Notes: generated by a model not told the origin, from the letters alone. A stretch of 64,000 bases of DNA from Coenobita brevimanus (GCA_032717465.1 CM064632.1:26067064-26131063), one strand, 5' to 3'; numbered from the stretch's first letter, positions 20,693 through 34,864 are shown. Numbers and translations are program-made.

Positions 20693-21080
20693 CCCTCTCA
20701 GCTGCTACATTCTTGCTGTCTATCTGTCTGTCTGTCCGTTTATTTCTCTGGCTGTGTTTTGGCCTGTCAGTCTGTCGGTGTATATGTATTTTGTTATCTG
20801 TGTATACTTGGGTCTGTTGTCTTCCGGGCTGGTTAGAATGGTTCATTCAGTCTCTCCGGCCCTCTCAGCTGCTGCATTCTTGCTGTCTATCTGTCTGTCT
20901 GTCTGTCCGTTCATTTTTCTGGCTGTGTTTTGGCCTGTCTGTCTGTCGGTGTACTGTATATATATCTTGTTATCTGTGTATACTTGGGTCTGTTGTCTTC
21001 AGGGCTGGTTCGAATGGTTCATTCAGTCTCTCCGGCCCTCTCAGCTGCCGCACTCTTGCTGTCTGCCTGTCTGCTTGTCT
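20693..21080. repeat. Tandem repeat, unit about 170 bp, two and a bit copies
   Basis: CCCTCTCAGCTGC starts units at 20693, 20860 and 21036 (spacing 167 and 176). Each unit holds a (TCTG)n stretch and TGTGTATACTTGGGTCTGTT. The overlapping Cys/Leu/Val-rich frames arise from the repeat. Confidence 0.8.
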
Positions 21081-21095
21081 TTAAATTTGTCTGCC

Positions 21096-21215
<120 letters not shown>

Positions 21216-21239
21216 TAGACACACACTCATATATACAGT

Positions 21240-22224
21240 ATAGTATGTAATTGTCCTGCGTCACTTTTAGTCATCCAGGCGGGTATATTCGCAGTCCATT
21301 GAAGTTACTTTCTGTCTGCCGGACTATCCTATCTGTCTGTCTGGTTTTCGGTCAGTATCAGCTGCCTTGCTATATGTCTGTGTGTTTCTCTGTCCGCGGG
21401 TAATTTTTTGTCTGTTTCACTGCCCCATTGATGCGAATATTGCCCTCAGGTTCTCGTATTTGGTTTCTGTTTTGTAGCCCTGGCAATGTGGTTTTTCATA
21501 TGCTAGCCTTTGAACTTACCTTCTCATGTCATATTGGTGATTTACCGGCAGCAACAGGCTGATAAACACAAACATAGACTCTGCAACATTTCGTTTTTCA
21601 CGCGCATTTCTCTCGTTGTAAACACTCCTTTCAGATCCATAGTTACATGGGGAAAGATTAACCTCTTCACTTTCATGACACTTTTTTTTTTTGTGTGTTC
21701 ATGCTGCCACCTGACGATTTTATTCGGATTGAGAGAATTTTCGAACTGTCGTGGTTATGTGTAGCCTTCGTTAACCCCTTAACTACAGGACATTGTCCCA
21801 AATATGAGTAAAATGACCTGGTTTCATCAGTAATAACTTCAAAATACGCCATGGGAAGGAAAGGGTAAAGTTCGATTATCACTTTACCTACATTTAGGAA
21901 GTGGGATTTAGTAAAGGCCGTCAGTGGTGCTGAGGCTCGTATGTTGTAATCAAGGACGGGAAGGTTTTGACAAGTTCTCAGTTTTTGAGGTGAACATTTG
22001 TGGATCGTTCACGATTATTGTATTTTATTACCCTGCATGCCACATTACAGAGTGCAGTCAGTGCTGATATAGAGGCCAGGCTTGTTCTGTCTTCGTCTCT
22101 TGGTCTAAAAATTGTCGACAATACAAGGGGCTTGAGATCCCTTTGGCGATCGCAGGCTTAATGATACCTCCTCACAGGCAGATAATGATGCTGAGAGAGA
22201 AGATATGGAGAGTTGTTTATACAG
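21240..22224. other. No gene; TTAACCCCTT-start fragment at 21771
   Basis: Mostly unique-looking. TTAACCCCTTAACTACAGG at 21771 may be the end of a TTAA-targeting MITE; the other end is not clear. Confidence 0.35.
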
Positions 22225-22370
22225 AGCCACTAACACTCAGGCTCCTATGACTCACTCTCAGTTGAATAAAAGCGTCTGGTGTTTACTAGAATAGAGTACT
22301 TGTTATCTTAACCATGAGCTAATGGTGACAGTATTAACATCCTCAGGCTGGTGTAGGCGTTGAGTTAAAT
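22225..22370 (+). repeat. Dispersed repeat family with core AATAAAAGCGTCTGG
   Basis: AGGCTCCTATGACTCACTC, TTGAATAAAAGCGTCTGG, ACTAGAATAGAGTACTTG and ACCATGAGCTAATGGTGAC, in the order also seen inverted at 54214-54336. Confidence 0.5.
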
Positions 22371-23084
22371 GAGTTTCTTGGCGCTAGTTGGCATATTATA
22401 CAGGAGACGTGACTATAAAGGGGATAATACGTAAGGAGAATTACTATTGTCGCCAGAACGTAGCACTTGTAGCAAATATTCACACATATGTCAACAAAAT
22501 AATATACAAAACATGAGTGAAAATAAAAACAGGGTACAGACCTACACTAGAATGTGAAAATTATTATTCAAAAGTGTACCTACAAGCAGGGATGCTGATA
22601 TAAATACGTAATATATATACAGTGTTGCATACAAAAGATTATAAACAAGTCGACTATACGGAAGGGCATGTGAATATGATTATACAGTACATGCATGTGA
22701 TTAAAAGCAGAAGCATATATAAAATTTGCTCGCGAATATAAACTGAAGTATATGTACATAGGGACATGCAAGTGTGTAGTAGCAGATATTTACATGCAAA
22801 TATTCAGACGCTCTCAAAGCTCGAAACAGCCGCCACGAAACAGTCCAAATCAGTGAAGCATGGGAAAAGCACCTGACAACCGGAATATGGAAGTCCCGCC
22901 CCACTCCTCGCTACTGGGATGGTCCGGGCTTTTGGGAGGTGGGTTTGTGATAGGGGTGGGGTTTTTGTTGTAGTTACAGTGGTGGTAGTGGCTGCAGTAA
23001 TGTATAACTGTTGTAGTGGTATTAGTGATGCTGGTAATGATATTGGATCATGGAGCAGAGTTTCATCCTTTCGGACATATTCTC
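22371..23084. other. No feature recognised
   Basis: AT-rich to about 22800, then a GTGG-rich stretch at 22910-23040. Short frames on both strands show no homology that I recognise. Confidence 0.4.
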
Positions 23085-23481
23085 GTTGCCCAGTGGCAGA
23101 AAAAGACAATGCAACAACTCATCTTTTCCATGGTACGTCTTTGTGGCCATCGTAATATCACATCCCGACGTTTTTGGACCTTTTTTTTTTTTTTTTTTTT
23201 TTGGCTCAAACATCCGCCTTTGGTGAGAAACATCGAAAATTCATAGAGAAATCGCTTACCTGAGGTTTAAAATACCGGATTTAGGTGCGAGTACTTCCTT
23301 ACCTGACTGGGTTTTCTAACAGGCTGGCACCAAAGAAAACGAGTTCTTTGGGAGGGTAACTATTTTATCCACTCATAAACAGTATTTATTCACTTGGTAC
23401 GAATTTATATGTAGTACAAGAGTATATTGGTTTTCAAACAGTAATATAGGCATTATAAGCATTGTTTCACTCACTAACTCA

Positions 23482-23858
23482 TCACCATTCATGACCTTTT
23501 TTTTCCCACATTACCTGATCATCATTTCTGACTGTTTCTTCCTCTAATGCTATGTAAGCTTTGTCCTCCACATTGTCATCGATTGGGGAATCACTCTGGC
23601 CCTGAATGTCTTTATTGGCCAGGTCACTGGTAACAGGTGAATTGCCGAGACACCGGCGTGCCGGGGGGGGGGAGAGGTTATGCGTGTAAGGCATTGTTCC
23701 TGCTTGGCATCTTGTAGATGAATAGAGGAAGGTGTCCCGTGTATACGTGCCAAAAATCACTCGCGAATTCACTCGCGAAAATTGAAAATTGTGCAAATTA
23801 GGGACCTTGCAATGTTGCCGCATTAATTCACGTCGCCGGGACGGCAAGCGCGGGTTAA
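23482..23858 (-). pseudogene. Possible piggyBac-like remnant (5' end and transposase N-terminus)
   Basis: On the minus strand, TTAA (23858-23855) is followed by CCCGCGCTTGCCGTCCC, like the TTAA target plus CCC-start TIR of piggyBac elements. An open frame of 121 codons (23847-23482) follows, with an acidic stretch (SPIDDNVEDKAYIALEEE) of the kind found near the N-terminus of piggyBac transposases. The catalytic domain and the other TIR are not found. In copy 2 the frame is shifted by indels (46072-46450). The family call is inference. Confidence 0.35.
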
Positions 23859-24349
23859 CATTAATCTGTTTTTACGGCTCAGCATTCAAGATGGAGAGAT
23901 GGCAGTTTTAGGTCCAGGTTGTTGTTGCTGTTGTTGATCAACCCTGGTCTGTCTGACCCAGCAAACCCATCAACCGTAAGCAAACAACTGTCCCTGCTGG
24001 GCCATCCCGTGCAGTGAACCGTTCCCTTGCGGCTGACGGTGCCCCACTGTTGCGTGGCGGGGGAAAAGTGTGGAGGTTTGGTTCCTGGATGCACGGCGCA
24101 TTAGCGTCTCTCTACCCAGTTAACAGGGATACCATAGTAGGCTGCTTATCGCCTTGTTATCTAGTTAAATGTTTTTACCACTCAGTTTGTCACAGTGTAG
24201 AGCCACCTGACGTAGAAAGAAGAATAACAAAAAGTGATTGGAAGGAGAAGCCTAAGTAGGAAGAGGGGACAGCAGACATAGGGATGCAATCATAAAGGTG
24301 CAGGAAGAAATAGACAGCACAACAACATGTGAGTGGATGATGGTCGCCA

Positions 24350-24690
24350 CCACCGTAAAACCAGTGATTGTGGTAGTTTGTGGGGGTAGTTGTGGTTGTG
24401 AAGATGCGTTAGTGGTAATGGGTGTGATGGATTTTTTGTGAATGTGGTGTTGGCTGTACGGTAGTGGTGACTGTGGTAGTAATAGAAGTTGTGGTTGTGG
24501 TGATAGTGGTCGCGTTGTTGGTTACTTTGGTTATGGTGATGATAGGGTTTGTGGTGGTGTCTTTTTGGGGGGTTGGGGAGTAGTGGACTCTATGTGGTGG
24601 ATTTATGGTACTGTTTTTGGTTGATGCGTGGTGATAGTATTGTGGTAGTGGAGGGGTTGCTGATGGTAGCTGTGATGGTAGTGAGACCTG
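24350..24690. repeat. Degenerate GTG/GTGA-rich tract
   Basis: GTGGTAGT and GTGATGG units for about 340 bp, low complexity. Confidence 0.65.
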
Positions 24691-24966
24691 TCGATCAAAA
24701 CTAACTACTCATTCCATCAACCCTTTCACCTCTATTTTCTGTTCGTTAACTACAGTATAACAATTTCTTTTCTTTTATTCTGACGCTGTCCTTCAACATT
24801 TCCACCACACTTGCTTGCTTCACCTGACAACAGTACCTGTTCCTTTTTCTTCAGCTTATCCACCACTTATTCCTTCATCAACTCATCATTAAATTCAACT
24901 TATCCATCCCACTAAGAGCTCTTTCCGTCAACAGTCAATCAGTATCCATGAACTCGTCCATCTTAC

Positions 24967-25884
24967 ATGACAAGTAACTGCATTTTTCGTCAGCTCAGCC
25001 ACCTCACACTCCTGCCTCACCTCTCGTCAGCTCATCTACCTCAGCTACCCCTCCTTACCCCAGTTCAGCCTCACATACCTGCCTCACTCACGTCCACCTT
25101 TCACACCTACCTCACCCACCTTCACCTTACACACCTGCCTCACCCACGTCCACCTTACACACCTACCTCACCCACGTCCACCTTACACACCTGCCTCACC
25201 CACGTCCACCTTACACACCTGCCGCACCCACGTCCACCTTACACACCTGCTGCACCGACGTCCACCTTACACACCTGCCTCACCCCCGTCCACCTCACAC
25301 ATCTGCCTCACCCACCTTCACCTTACACACCTACCTCACCCACGTCCACCTTACACACCTGCCTCACCCACCTGCCTCACCCACGTCCACCTTATACACC
25401 TGCCTCACCCACATCCACCTTACACACCTGCCTCACCCACGTCCACTTCGCACACCTGCTCACCCACGTCCACTTCGCACACCTGCCTCTGCCACCACAC
25501 CTGTCTCACCCACCACACACACCTGGCTCTGCCACCACACACTCCTTTCTCACTCACTACACACTCCTGCCTCACTCACCACACACTCCTGCCTCACTCA
25601 CCACACACTCCTGCCTCACCCACCACACACTCCTGCCTCACCCACCACACACTCCTGCCTCACCCACCACACACTCCTGCCTCACCCACCACACACACCT
25701 GCCTCTCCCACCACACACACCTGCCTCTCCCACCACACACTCCTGCCTCTCCCACCACACACTCCTGCCTCACCCAACACACACACCATTCACACCCACC
25801 ACACACACCATTCACACCCACATCACTTCAACATTCGTACCTCACACGCCTCTCTCACCCACCTCACACATCAGCCTTATCTAA
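24967..25884. repeat. Two adjoining minisatellites, 28-bp then 22-bp units
   Basis: About 25080-25490: a 28-bp unit with CCTCACCCACGTCCACC and TTACACA. About 25495-25800: a 22-bp unit CTCACCCACCACACACTCC TGC. The 305-codon open frame across them exists because the units lack stop codons in any frame. The units are not multiples of three and differ in number between copies, so it is not a gene. Confidence 0.85.
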
Positions 25885-25899
25885 CTGCCTCACCTCTCC

Positions 25900-26361
25900 G
25901 TCAACTCATTCATCTCATCCACCCACATCTGCCTGCACCTTCTGTCAGCCACATCTCAGAGATTAATAGGACCATCTGGCCAAATCTTATCAGCCAGTGA
26001 TGGATTAGTGTCGCCCTGGTGGTGTCGGCAGCCCAAGTGATGAACGACTCTTCCCATTAACTCCACAAAAACTTTTGATAAAAATTTGCTGCCCACTCAG
26101 CTTTAAGTGTATCTCATCAAAGTATTAATCCCTGAAGATATTGTATTTTAGGTTATTCTTGTTTTCTCCAGACGATTTTACGACTGGTCTCCTATAAGAT
26201 CGTTTTTACTGACGGAGAGTGTAAAGTGTATTGGCAGCTCCTCCAGGTCTGAAAGTCCCAACTGAGCTGAACTGAATCGCCTGGATGTTGCAAGATTGAA
26301 ATATATCGTATATCATTATAGGAAAATGTTTAATCCAGTGGTGAAGGATTCTCTCGCGAAC

Positions 26362-26364
<3 letters not shown>
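25900..26364. other. No gene; weak AATAAAATCGTCTGG-family traces
   Basis: CCAGACGATTTTACGAC at 26169 (minus) and GAACTGAATCGCCTGG at 26269 resemble the dispersed family. Otherwise unique-looking. Confidence 0.35.
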
Positions 26365-27656
<1,292 letters not shown>

Positions 27657-27660
27657 TTAG

Positions 27661-28811
27661 ATGATGATGATGATGATGATTAATAATAATATTATTACTA
27701 TTATTATTTTATGAATGGAGGACGCCTGTAGTCTGGTGTGTGGATTTTTTTTCTTCATTTTTTTCCCTTCCTCTGTTCCTTTTCTGTTTTAAAAATTACT
27801 TCTATGATGTCTTCTGTTGTATTATAGCACCAGGTAATTTTATTCAGTTCCGGAGCCACTTCTTGGACTGGAGGTGGTAGATAGCCCTTCATGAACCCCC
27901 ATCGCTGCTATAGTTCATTGACTTTAAGTTGACCAAGAGGTTCATTGTTTTGCAGCTTATTTCACGTAACTCAGTGACAGAAAAAGAGAATTCTATGGTT
28001 CTACATCCTTTCTGTAACACCTCTTAGTGACTAGCATCATATACTAACGATAATCTATTGCTATAGCTCGGCTTTCAAGGTGTAGAGTGACTGAGTATAG
28101 GAGTTTGTCTCAAGTTGAAAAATAGGCGTGTGATTTTAGTAAGAATTTAAAAATATATATAAATACGTCATGGGATCAAAGGGGTTACTAATAAAATAAG
28201 AAAATAGCCGAAATAAAACTGCTCGACGTCGCTATATTGAAGAAGGTGGTTTTAAGCCTGACAAGACACGATTAAAGTCACGTATAACTTTACACAGCGG
28301 CACCCATCTACCAGATCTGAACTTTGATTTACAGTGACCTTTTTTTTCTTTATTCTTGCTAACGTAGGGCGACTTAATTCAGGTTTGAGGGACATTTTCG
28401 GAAAGGGGATAGATGAAACATTAACCTAACTCTTTAACCCCTACACTGTTAGGAAACGCTGGTATGCTGAATCTGATAGGCTGAAATTTTGTTATGCTGA
28501 AACTGATAGGCTGAAATTTTGATATGCTGAAACTAACTGGCTGAAACTGGCTGAAAATTTGGCACGCTGAGTAAAGTGTCTGGTATTAGCAAACAGTTAC
28601 TCTACGAGGACGTCATCATATCTACGCTCCCATTCTATAATATTCCATCAGGAGCGTATGGGCCCGGAGCTAGTCTCGCATTTTCGTTGGTTGAGGAAAC
28701 TCCATAAGTCAATTAGTTGACTTAGGAAGCTCCCTTACACCTTTTCGTAAGCGATATATTTTGTTTATTACAACCTACTGTCCTCTTCTGTGTTACGTAA
28801 ATCCTTCATAC
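27661..28811. other. Spacer of the large inverted repeat (copy 1)
   Basis: About 1.15 kb. Holds (GAT)n at 27661-27680, the dispersed repeat at 27945-28110, a 28-bp tandem (GCTGAAACTGATAGGCTGAA core, about four units, 28460-28565) and the left half of the MITE that starts at 28665. Confidence 0.7.
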
Positions 28812-28923
28812 ATTGTCAGACTCTGCAAAATAACGTACAAAAAGGATAGTAATCAGCGATATCCAAGACTAAACTGCTAAGATGTTAGGGAGCTTCCTTA
28901 CCCTACGAGAATACGAGCCTTAG
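28665..28923. mobile_element. MITE, CTCGTATT-TIR family, third locus
   Basis: Left CTAGTCTCGCATTTTCG ... AGGAAGCTCCCTTACACC. The reverse complement of the right end reads CTAAGGCTCGTATTCTCG then GGGTAAGGAAGCTCCC. A TCAATTAGTTGACT palindrome interrupts the left TIR. Confidence 0.6.
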
Positions 28924-29270
28924 AAAGTTTAGCTGGTGAGACTGAAGCCTGGTGCAATGATGTTGCAAATAATGGCGGTCTGGCTGAAAGGATGGCGGGG
29001 AATTGATCTGACTTGTTGTGGAGATACAGAGACACTCCAGACTCTGCAGTGGCCTTAACGTAATCTTTTTAGTAGTTTATTCTTGCTTTTACGTGGCGAG
29101 TTTGTATGGCTAAGGAAAGCCGTGTGGTACTAAGCTAAAGGTGAATTGTATTTAGTTTATAGCTGTATTCTCTCTCTCTCTCTCTCTATCAGTTACTCTA
29201 AATTTTCTGTGAGCGATATGTTTTTATCATTTTTAATCGTCTCACTTTCTTTTTCATCATGGCGTTGTTT

Positions 29271-29352
<82 letters not shown>

Positions 29353-29993
29353 ACTGGTGAAACAATTAACGTGGTGTGAGTTATGGCCAATTTGATGTTA
29401 ATTATCCCAAATGATTTACCAACGTACTGGTGGAGAGGTTGGTGCACTGCCATATGCTTTGCAACCCTTCTACTTTGCAACTTCTGCTTTGCAGCTGGCA
29501 CTTCCAACACTTCCGCTTTGCAACGTTTTCGCTTTGCAGCTCATTCACTTTACAACACTCACTGTGCAGTTGTTTCGCTTTTCAATTTTTTCATTCTGCA
29601 GCTCTTCCACTTTGCTACTCCTCCACTTCCACTTCAGCACTTCCACTTTGCATCTCTTCCTGTGTTTAACGCTTCCATTTTGCAACTCTTCCACTTTGCA
29701 TTTCTGCCTGTGTTCAGATCTTCTACTTTGCAACTCAGATTTGAAGCTCTTCCACCTCGCATCTCCTCCATTTTGCAACTATTCCACTTTGCAGCTCTCA
29801 CTGTGTAACTCGTCCACTTTGCAACTCTCATTATGTATCTCTTCCACTTTGCAACTCTGGCTTTGCAACTTTTCCACTTTACATCTCATGCTTTGGTTAA
29901 CCCTTCCGTTGTATAAACTGTTCTCTCCCTAAGGCCTTCCTCTCTGCAACTCTGTCGGTGAAGGTAACTGAACATTTTACCATTTCCTCTGAG

Positions 29994-30035
<42 letters not shown>
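28812..30035 (-). repeat. Right arm of a large inverted repeat (copy 1)
   Basis: Reverse complement matches 26366-27656. In order on the plus strand: half MITE, GCAAATAATGGCGGTCTGGC, GTTTGTATGGCTAAGG, (CT)n (29168-29188), (CA)n (29277-29350), GGCCAATTTGATGTTAATTA, the 16-bp minisatellite in the other orientation (CTTCCACTTTGCAACT, 29440-29890), GTATAAACTGTTCTCTCCC and (TG)n (29998-30035). The two arms differ by numerous substitutions and repeat-number changes, so it is not a recent palindrome. Confidence 0.8.
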
Positions 30036-30038
<3 letters not shown>

Positions 30039-30403
30039 AATTTTTTTGAAACAAAATATTACGGTATCCTTGGCCATCGTAGATGAAATATATGATTATA
30101 TCCTAGGTATGACTGTAAAAGTGCCGTGAACTGTTCAGATGGAAGAATTATGCTGACATTTGAAGTCTATCTATCCATTTATCGACCAGTCTTTTTAGTC
30201 TAACTTGCTTTCACCCAGTCATTTGTTACCCACATAAGGAGGGTAAGGGCCCGGGGTTAGGCTGCTATGGTCTTGTCACCTTAACTTTGTCCAGATTTTC
30301 GTACTTTTTGCGGCGTATGCTACGGAAGCTCTTGCAGAATAAGACAACACCAGTATTTACGTTCTTCTGTTAGTACTGAAGGACTCATCGACCACGTTCT
30401 AGT

Positions 30404-30548
30404 TACCTCCGCCAAGGAAGCTATGTTTTACTCCCGCATTTGTTTGTTTGTTTGTCTGCCTGTTAGCAGGATTACGCTAACGTTATGAACGGATTTTGAT
30501 GAAATTTTGTGGAAGGGTTGGTCCATGGGCCAAGGAAAAATAATTAAA
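30404..30548 (+). mobile_element. CCTCCGCCAAGG element, cut by the assembly gap
   Basis: TACCTCCGCCAAGGAAGC and a (TTTG)n stretch are the 5' part of the family seen at 14976. The sequence stops at the N run; the complete version is 53020-53383. Confidence 0.6.
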
Positions 30549-30648
30549 NNNNNNNNNNNNNNNNNNNNNNNNNNNNNNNNNNNNNNNNNNNNNNNNNNNN
30601 NNNNNNNNNNNNNNNNNNNNNNNNNNNNNNNNNNNNNNNNNNNNNNNN
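30549..30648. other. Assembly gap, exactly 100 N
   Basis: A round 100-N run is a conventional placeholder for a gap of unknown size. The sequence left of it matches that ending at 53163 and the sequence right of it matches that starting at 7892. Confidence 0.98.
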
Positions 30649-30847
30649 TATTTATCTATCACAGCTATAAGCGTCCGAGAAAATAAAAAATTCCAAGCTC
30701 TATCCTGTCCCTGTCTCCCACCCAACATTTCCACTCGTCACAGTGGGTCATCTAATATGCATCTGTTGGGAAGAAATTGCTGAAAGTTCAGTATGTGAGA
30801 GATATACAGGTATGACATATAATGATCAATATAGACACAGATAGATA

Positions 30848-31075
<228 letters not shown>

Positions 31076-31424
31076 TTATCCATGTTTTCTGTTTATCTGT
31101 CTGTCTCTACATCTATATCTGTCTTTGTCTACTTTTATTATTATCAAATCTTTATCTTTGTGTATCTACTTCATACCTAGCCTAAATCTATCAGAGTATC
31201 CTCACACCCTCTATCTATCTAGCTTTCTACTTTATATGTATCTATTTGTGTATGTACAGTACAGTATGTCTTTTTCTTTTTTGTCCCCTGTGTATATCTG
31301 TCTGTCTGTCAGTCAGTTTACGTATTGTTTCTCTGTCTTTCTGTTTGTTTTTCTATCTTTCCATCTGCTTTTTCCTCGTTTCTGTAATATTTAACAAATT
31401 TCTTCGTATTTTTATTTGCCTCCC

Positions 31425-31695
31425 CATAGATTTACTTTTATACAGTTACCTTCCACATAGTTACTTCCATCGTTGCTGATTACTTTTCCCAGTTACTTCC
31501 CCAATTACAGATTCTTCCCCACAGGTACTTCCCATATGATTTACTTCCCCATACAGTTATGTCCCCATGCACCACATCCCCATAAAGTTGCTTTATACAG
31601 TTACCGTACTTCCCCATAAGTTACTTCCCTGTAGTTACTTCCCCATACAGTTACTTTCCCATAGTGTTACTTCCTCATACGGTTACTTCACACAA
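31425..31695. repeat. 16-bp minisatellite, copy 2
   Basis: Equivalent of 8722-8998, but the first half is scrambled by substitutions and indels. Confidence 0.7.
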
Positions 31696-31735
31696 TAATA
31701 TTTGATAGGCTTGCTTACATGTGCAAGATGACCTC

Positions 31736-31740
<5 letters not shown>

Positions 31741-31779
<39 letters not shown>

Positions 31780-31826
31780 GCCAGGCTGTAGCCTCGACCC
31801 CCCAGAAAAAAAAAAAAAAAAAAAAA
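31741..31826. repeat. (CT)n and poly-A tracts, copy 2
   Basis: Equivalent of 9047-9121. Confidence 0.85.
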
Positions 31827-32309
31827 GCATTTCTATCCCTACTGGTAACGATTTTTTCCTCCGAGAAACCACTCTCCCACATGTGAAGTACCCGTCTTTT
31901 TTCTGTTTCTTTTTATTTTCCACTGACAGCAATCATCAGTTAGCTTCAAAAATAAGGCAAATGGTGGTGTTGGGGTGAAGGGATTGTTATGAATAATGCC
32001 AAAGTCTTTAATGAAAAATTGAAACGCAGAGGTCATCGTGGCCAGTGTGAATTGGATATTGCACCATGTCACTGTGTTTTAGGAATAGCAGTAATATTTC
32101 TTCAGTCCCTCAGTCTTTTCAATCAGCCGTATTCTCTTTGGTGTAAGACCTCCAGGTACGGTACGTCTTATATTCCCCCGTATTTATAAGACTAAGTTCT
32201 TCATTAAAGTATCCTGTATTGTTGTGTGTTCTTACCGAGAGGGTCCACCTTCCAGCTCAAGATAGAACGTAGAAGAGAGGAGGGTTAGTGAAGATTCATA
32301 TCTGGTATC

Positions 32310-32530
32310 ACCGGTTTTAATATTACCGGTTCTAGCATCACCGGTTCTAACACCACTGGTTGGTTCTAACATCACAAGTTCTAACGCCACCAATTCTAAA
32401 ATCATGGTTCTTCCAGTTCTACTTTATCATCAGCATCACCAGTTCTATTCTCACCATGTGCAGGTTTATCACCACCAGTTCTAACATTGCTAGTTCTTTC
32501 TATTTCTAACACCTACCAGTTCTAACATGA
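32310..32530. repeat. 15-bp minisatellite, copy 2
   Basis: Equivalent of 9598-9828, with its second half garbled. Confidence 0.7.
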
Positions 32531-32758
32531 GACTATAAATATCTGCTTTGCTTGCCATTTCATTTTATGATATTCGACTGGTAATTGTTCATCCTCTTAC
32601 TGGTATTTCATTAGCTGCTGTTTTATTAACTCCTACGGAGAACATCCTTTTTATGTATTATTTTCTCTGCCATCTGTTGAGGATTTAGAAAGGACTAGGA
32701 TATTTTTCGAGTGGATGAGTTAGGTTTAGCATTAATAACCATCTTTAGCACCAGACAT

Positions 32759-34204
32759 TTATCTATCTATCTATCTATAGCCCGACGCCCTAATCCCGCA
32801 AAGGGTGGCCGCAGACAAAACGCCTCCAAGTCGTTCTGTCACCAACCATTTGACTACCCTCCCTCCAACTCACTCCCCCCTCCCTCATATACCTCTCAAC
32901 TCCATCCCTCCACCTTATCCTCTTTCTTCCCCTCCCTCTCCCTCCCTCCACCTTACCTACATGCACCCTCTTAGTCGGTCTTTCATTCTCCATTCTCTCC
33001 ACATGTCCAAACCACCTCAGTGTATTTCTCCTAATCTTCTCAACCACATCCACATTCACCCCACAACGTTCCTTCACTTTTTCATTCGTCATCCTTTCCC
33101 TCCATGTCACTCCACATGCTCCTCTCAAGTAATAGCTCTCACTCTTGCTCTACACTGCTCTCACTCTTGACTTGTTCCCCTCTAGCGAGGTCCATGCCTC
33201 GCTTCCGTACCGTACGTCAGGGTACGGATCACAATACAATCATGCAGTGACTTCTTAACTTCCATACTCACCTCCCTATTTCTCATCACTGCTTTCAGTG
33301 AACCAACAACCTTCCTTCCCTGCTGTATCCTCTCAAGCACTTCATCCCCCAAAGTTCCATCCTTACTTATCACACTACCCTAGTACTTGAATGCACTCAC
33401 ATTCTCCATATCCTCACCATCCAATCTCATTGTGAATTCTGTGACTTCATTCCTCTCAAACACCATAACTTTACTTATGTTTACATTAACTTACAGATTC
33501 CTCTTCCTACACACTCTCCCAAATTCATTCACCAAACCTTGCAACTCCCATTCATCTTCACTCAACAATACTGTATCATCAGCAAACAGCAACACCGGAA
33601 TCTTCCACATCTCACCCTCATTCATTAGAGCCACCCACACATCCACTGCCCTACCTGCACCTCCTTTACAACCCCATCCATGTATATATTAAACAGCCAT
33701 GGAGACATCACACAACCCTGTTTCAGTCCCACACTGAGATCAAAGAACTCATTCAGCTCACCATCCACTCGCACTGTAGCCCTAGCTCCTTCTTACATAC
33801 TCTTCACAGCACTCAGCATTTACCCTTCCACTCCATATATTCTTAATGCCTTCCACATACCTTGCCTATCTAGTCTGTCATAAGCTTCCTCCAAGTCCAT
33901 GAAGGCAGCATACACTTTCTTTCCCTTCTTTAGATACTTCTCCACTAAACATCTTAGAACAAATATCTGATCTACACACCATTTTCCCTTCCTAAATCCC
34001 CCTTGCTCTTCTCCAGCTAGCTCCTCTGTCATATGCCTAACCCTATCAGTGAGTATTCTACATATATTTTTCTTGTCGCACTAAGAAGGCAAATACCTCT
34101 ATGGTTACCACATACTTCTCTCTTCCCTTTTCCTTTGTATAAAGGAACAATTACACCTGATTTCCAGTCCTCCGGAACCCTTCCCTCTTCCCAAGGCACT
34201 TATC
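32759..34204 (-). mobile_element. 5'-truncated LINE, copy 2
   Basis: Same element as 10055-11501, with the same breakpoints, (TATC)n tail and motifs A (MDLEEAYDRL) and C (LLFADDTVLL). A one-base loss near 33654 breaks a frame that is intact in copy 1. Confidence 0.85.
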
Positions 34205-34348
34205 AGGGTTAATAATTCGTTTAGATGGATCTGAAATTTAATATACGTTATTGGATTAAATGGTGTTAATGATGGTTGTATCTAACTTTTCCGGTTGGAA
34301 AGTCTGTCTCATTTTCATTCACAATTTCATGGAAATTGCTGAAGTGTC

Positions 34349-34485
34349 ACACCTCTCCCTCCTCTTCCCTTCTCCCTCCTCTTCCCTTCTCCCTCCTCTT
34401 CCCTTCTCCCTCCTCTTCCCTTCTCCCTCCTCTTCCCCTCTCCCTCCTCGTCCCCTCTCCCCCCACGTCCCCTCCCTCCTCGTCC
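34349..34485. repeat. 17-bp polypyrimidine minisatellite, copy 2
   Basis: Equivalent of 11649-11785. Confidence 0.85.
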
Positions 34486-34610
34486 TATAACTGGCGCCTG
34501 CGTTACTATCTCTTTCATTAATTGCCTATTTGGACGGCCGTTGTCATTGGGTTTACGGTGTGTTTTTCTAATGGGTCTTAATGGTTCTATTAGCTCCATC
34601 ATCTCAAGCC

Positions 34611-34846
34611 TTTAAGACTCGTATTCCCTTCGGTTAAGGAACCTTCCTAACACCTTTTCCTGAGCGTTTTATTTAGCATACTGCATATTGCTGTCCTGTT
34701 TTGTGTTACCGTAACTAAATCCTTCAAACATCGCTATACTCTGCATAAGTAACGTACAAAAGGATATCCACCAGCCATATCCAAAAATGAATCGCTAAGG
34801 AAAAGGTGCTTGGGAGCCTCCATACCCGACAAGAGTACGAACCTAA
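34611..34846. mobile_element. MITE, CTCGTATT-TIR family, copy 2 of the first locus
   Basis: Equivalent of 11910-12145. Confidence 0.65.
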
Positions 34847-34864
34847 GTGTACGGGACGAGGATA

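Noticed and set aside
24967..25884. 305-codon (copy 1) and 328-codon (copy 2) open frames rich in His, Thr and Pro
   Set aside because: They translate minisatellites whose units have no stop codon in any frame; unit lengths are not multiples of three and the ends differ between copies.
29383..29932. 141- and 173-codon frames rich in Leu, Phe, Cys and Ser
   Set aside because: Both lie on the 16-bp minisatellite in the right arm of the inverted repeat, and frames change between copies.
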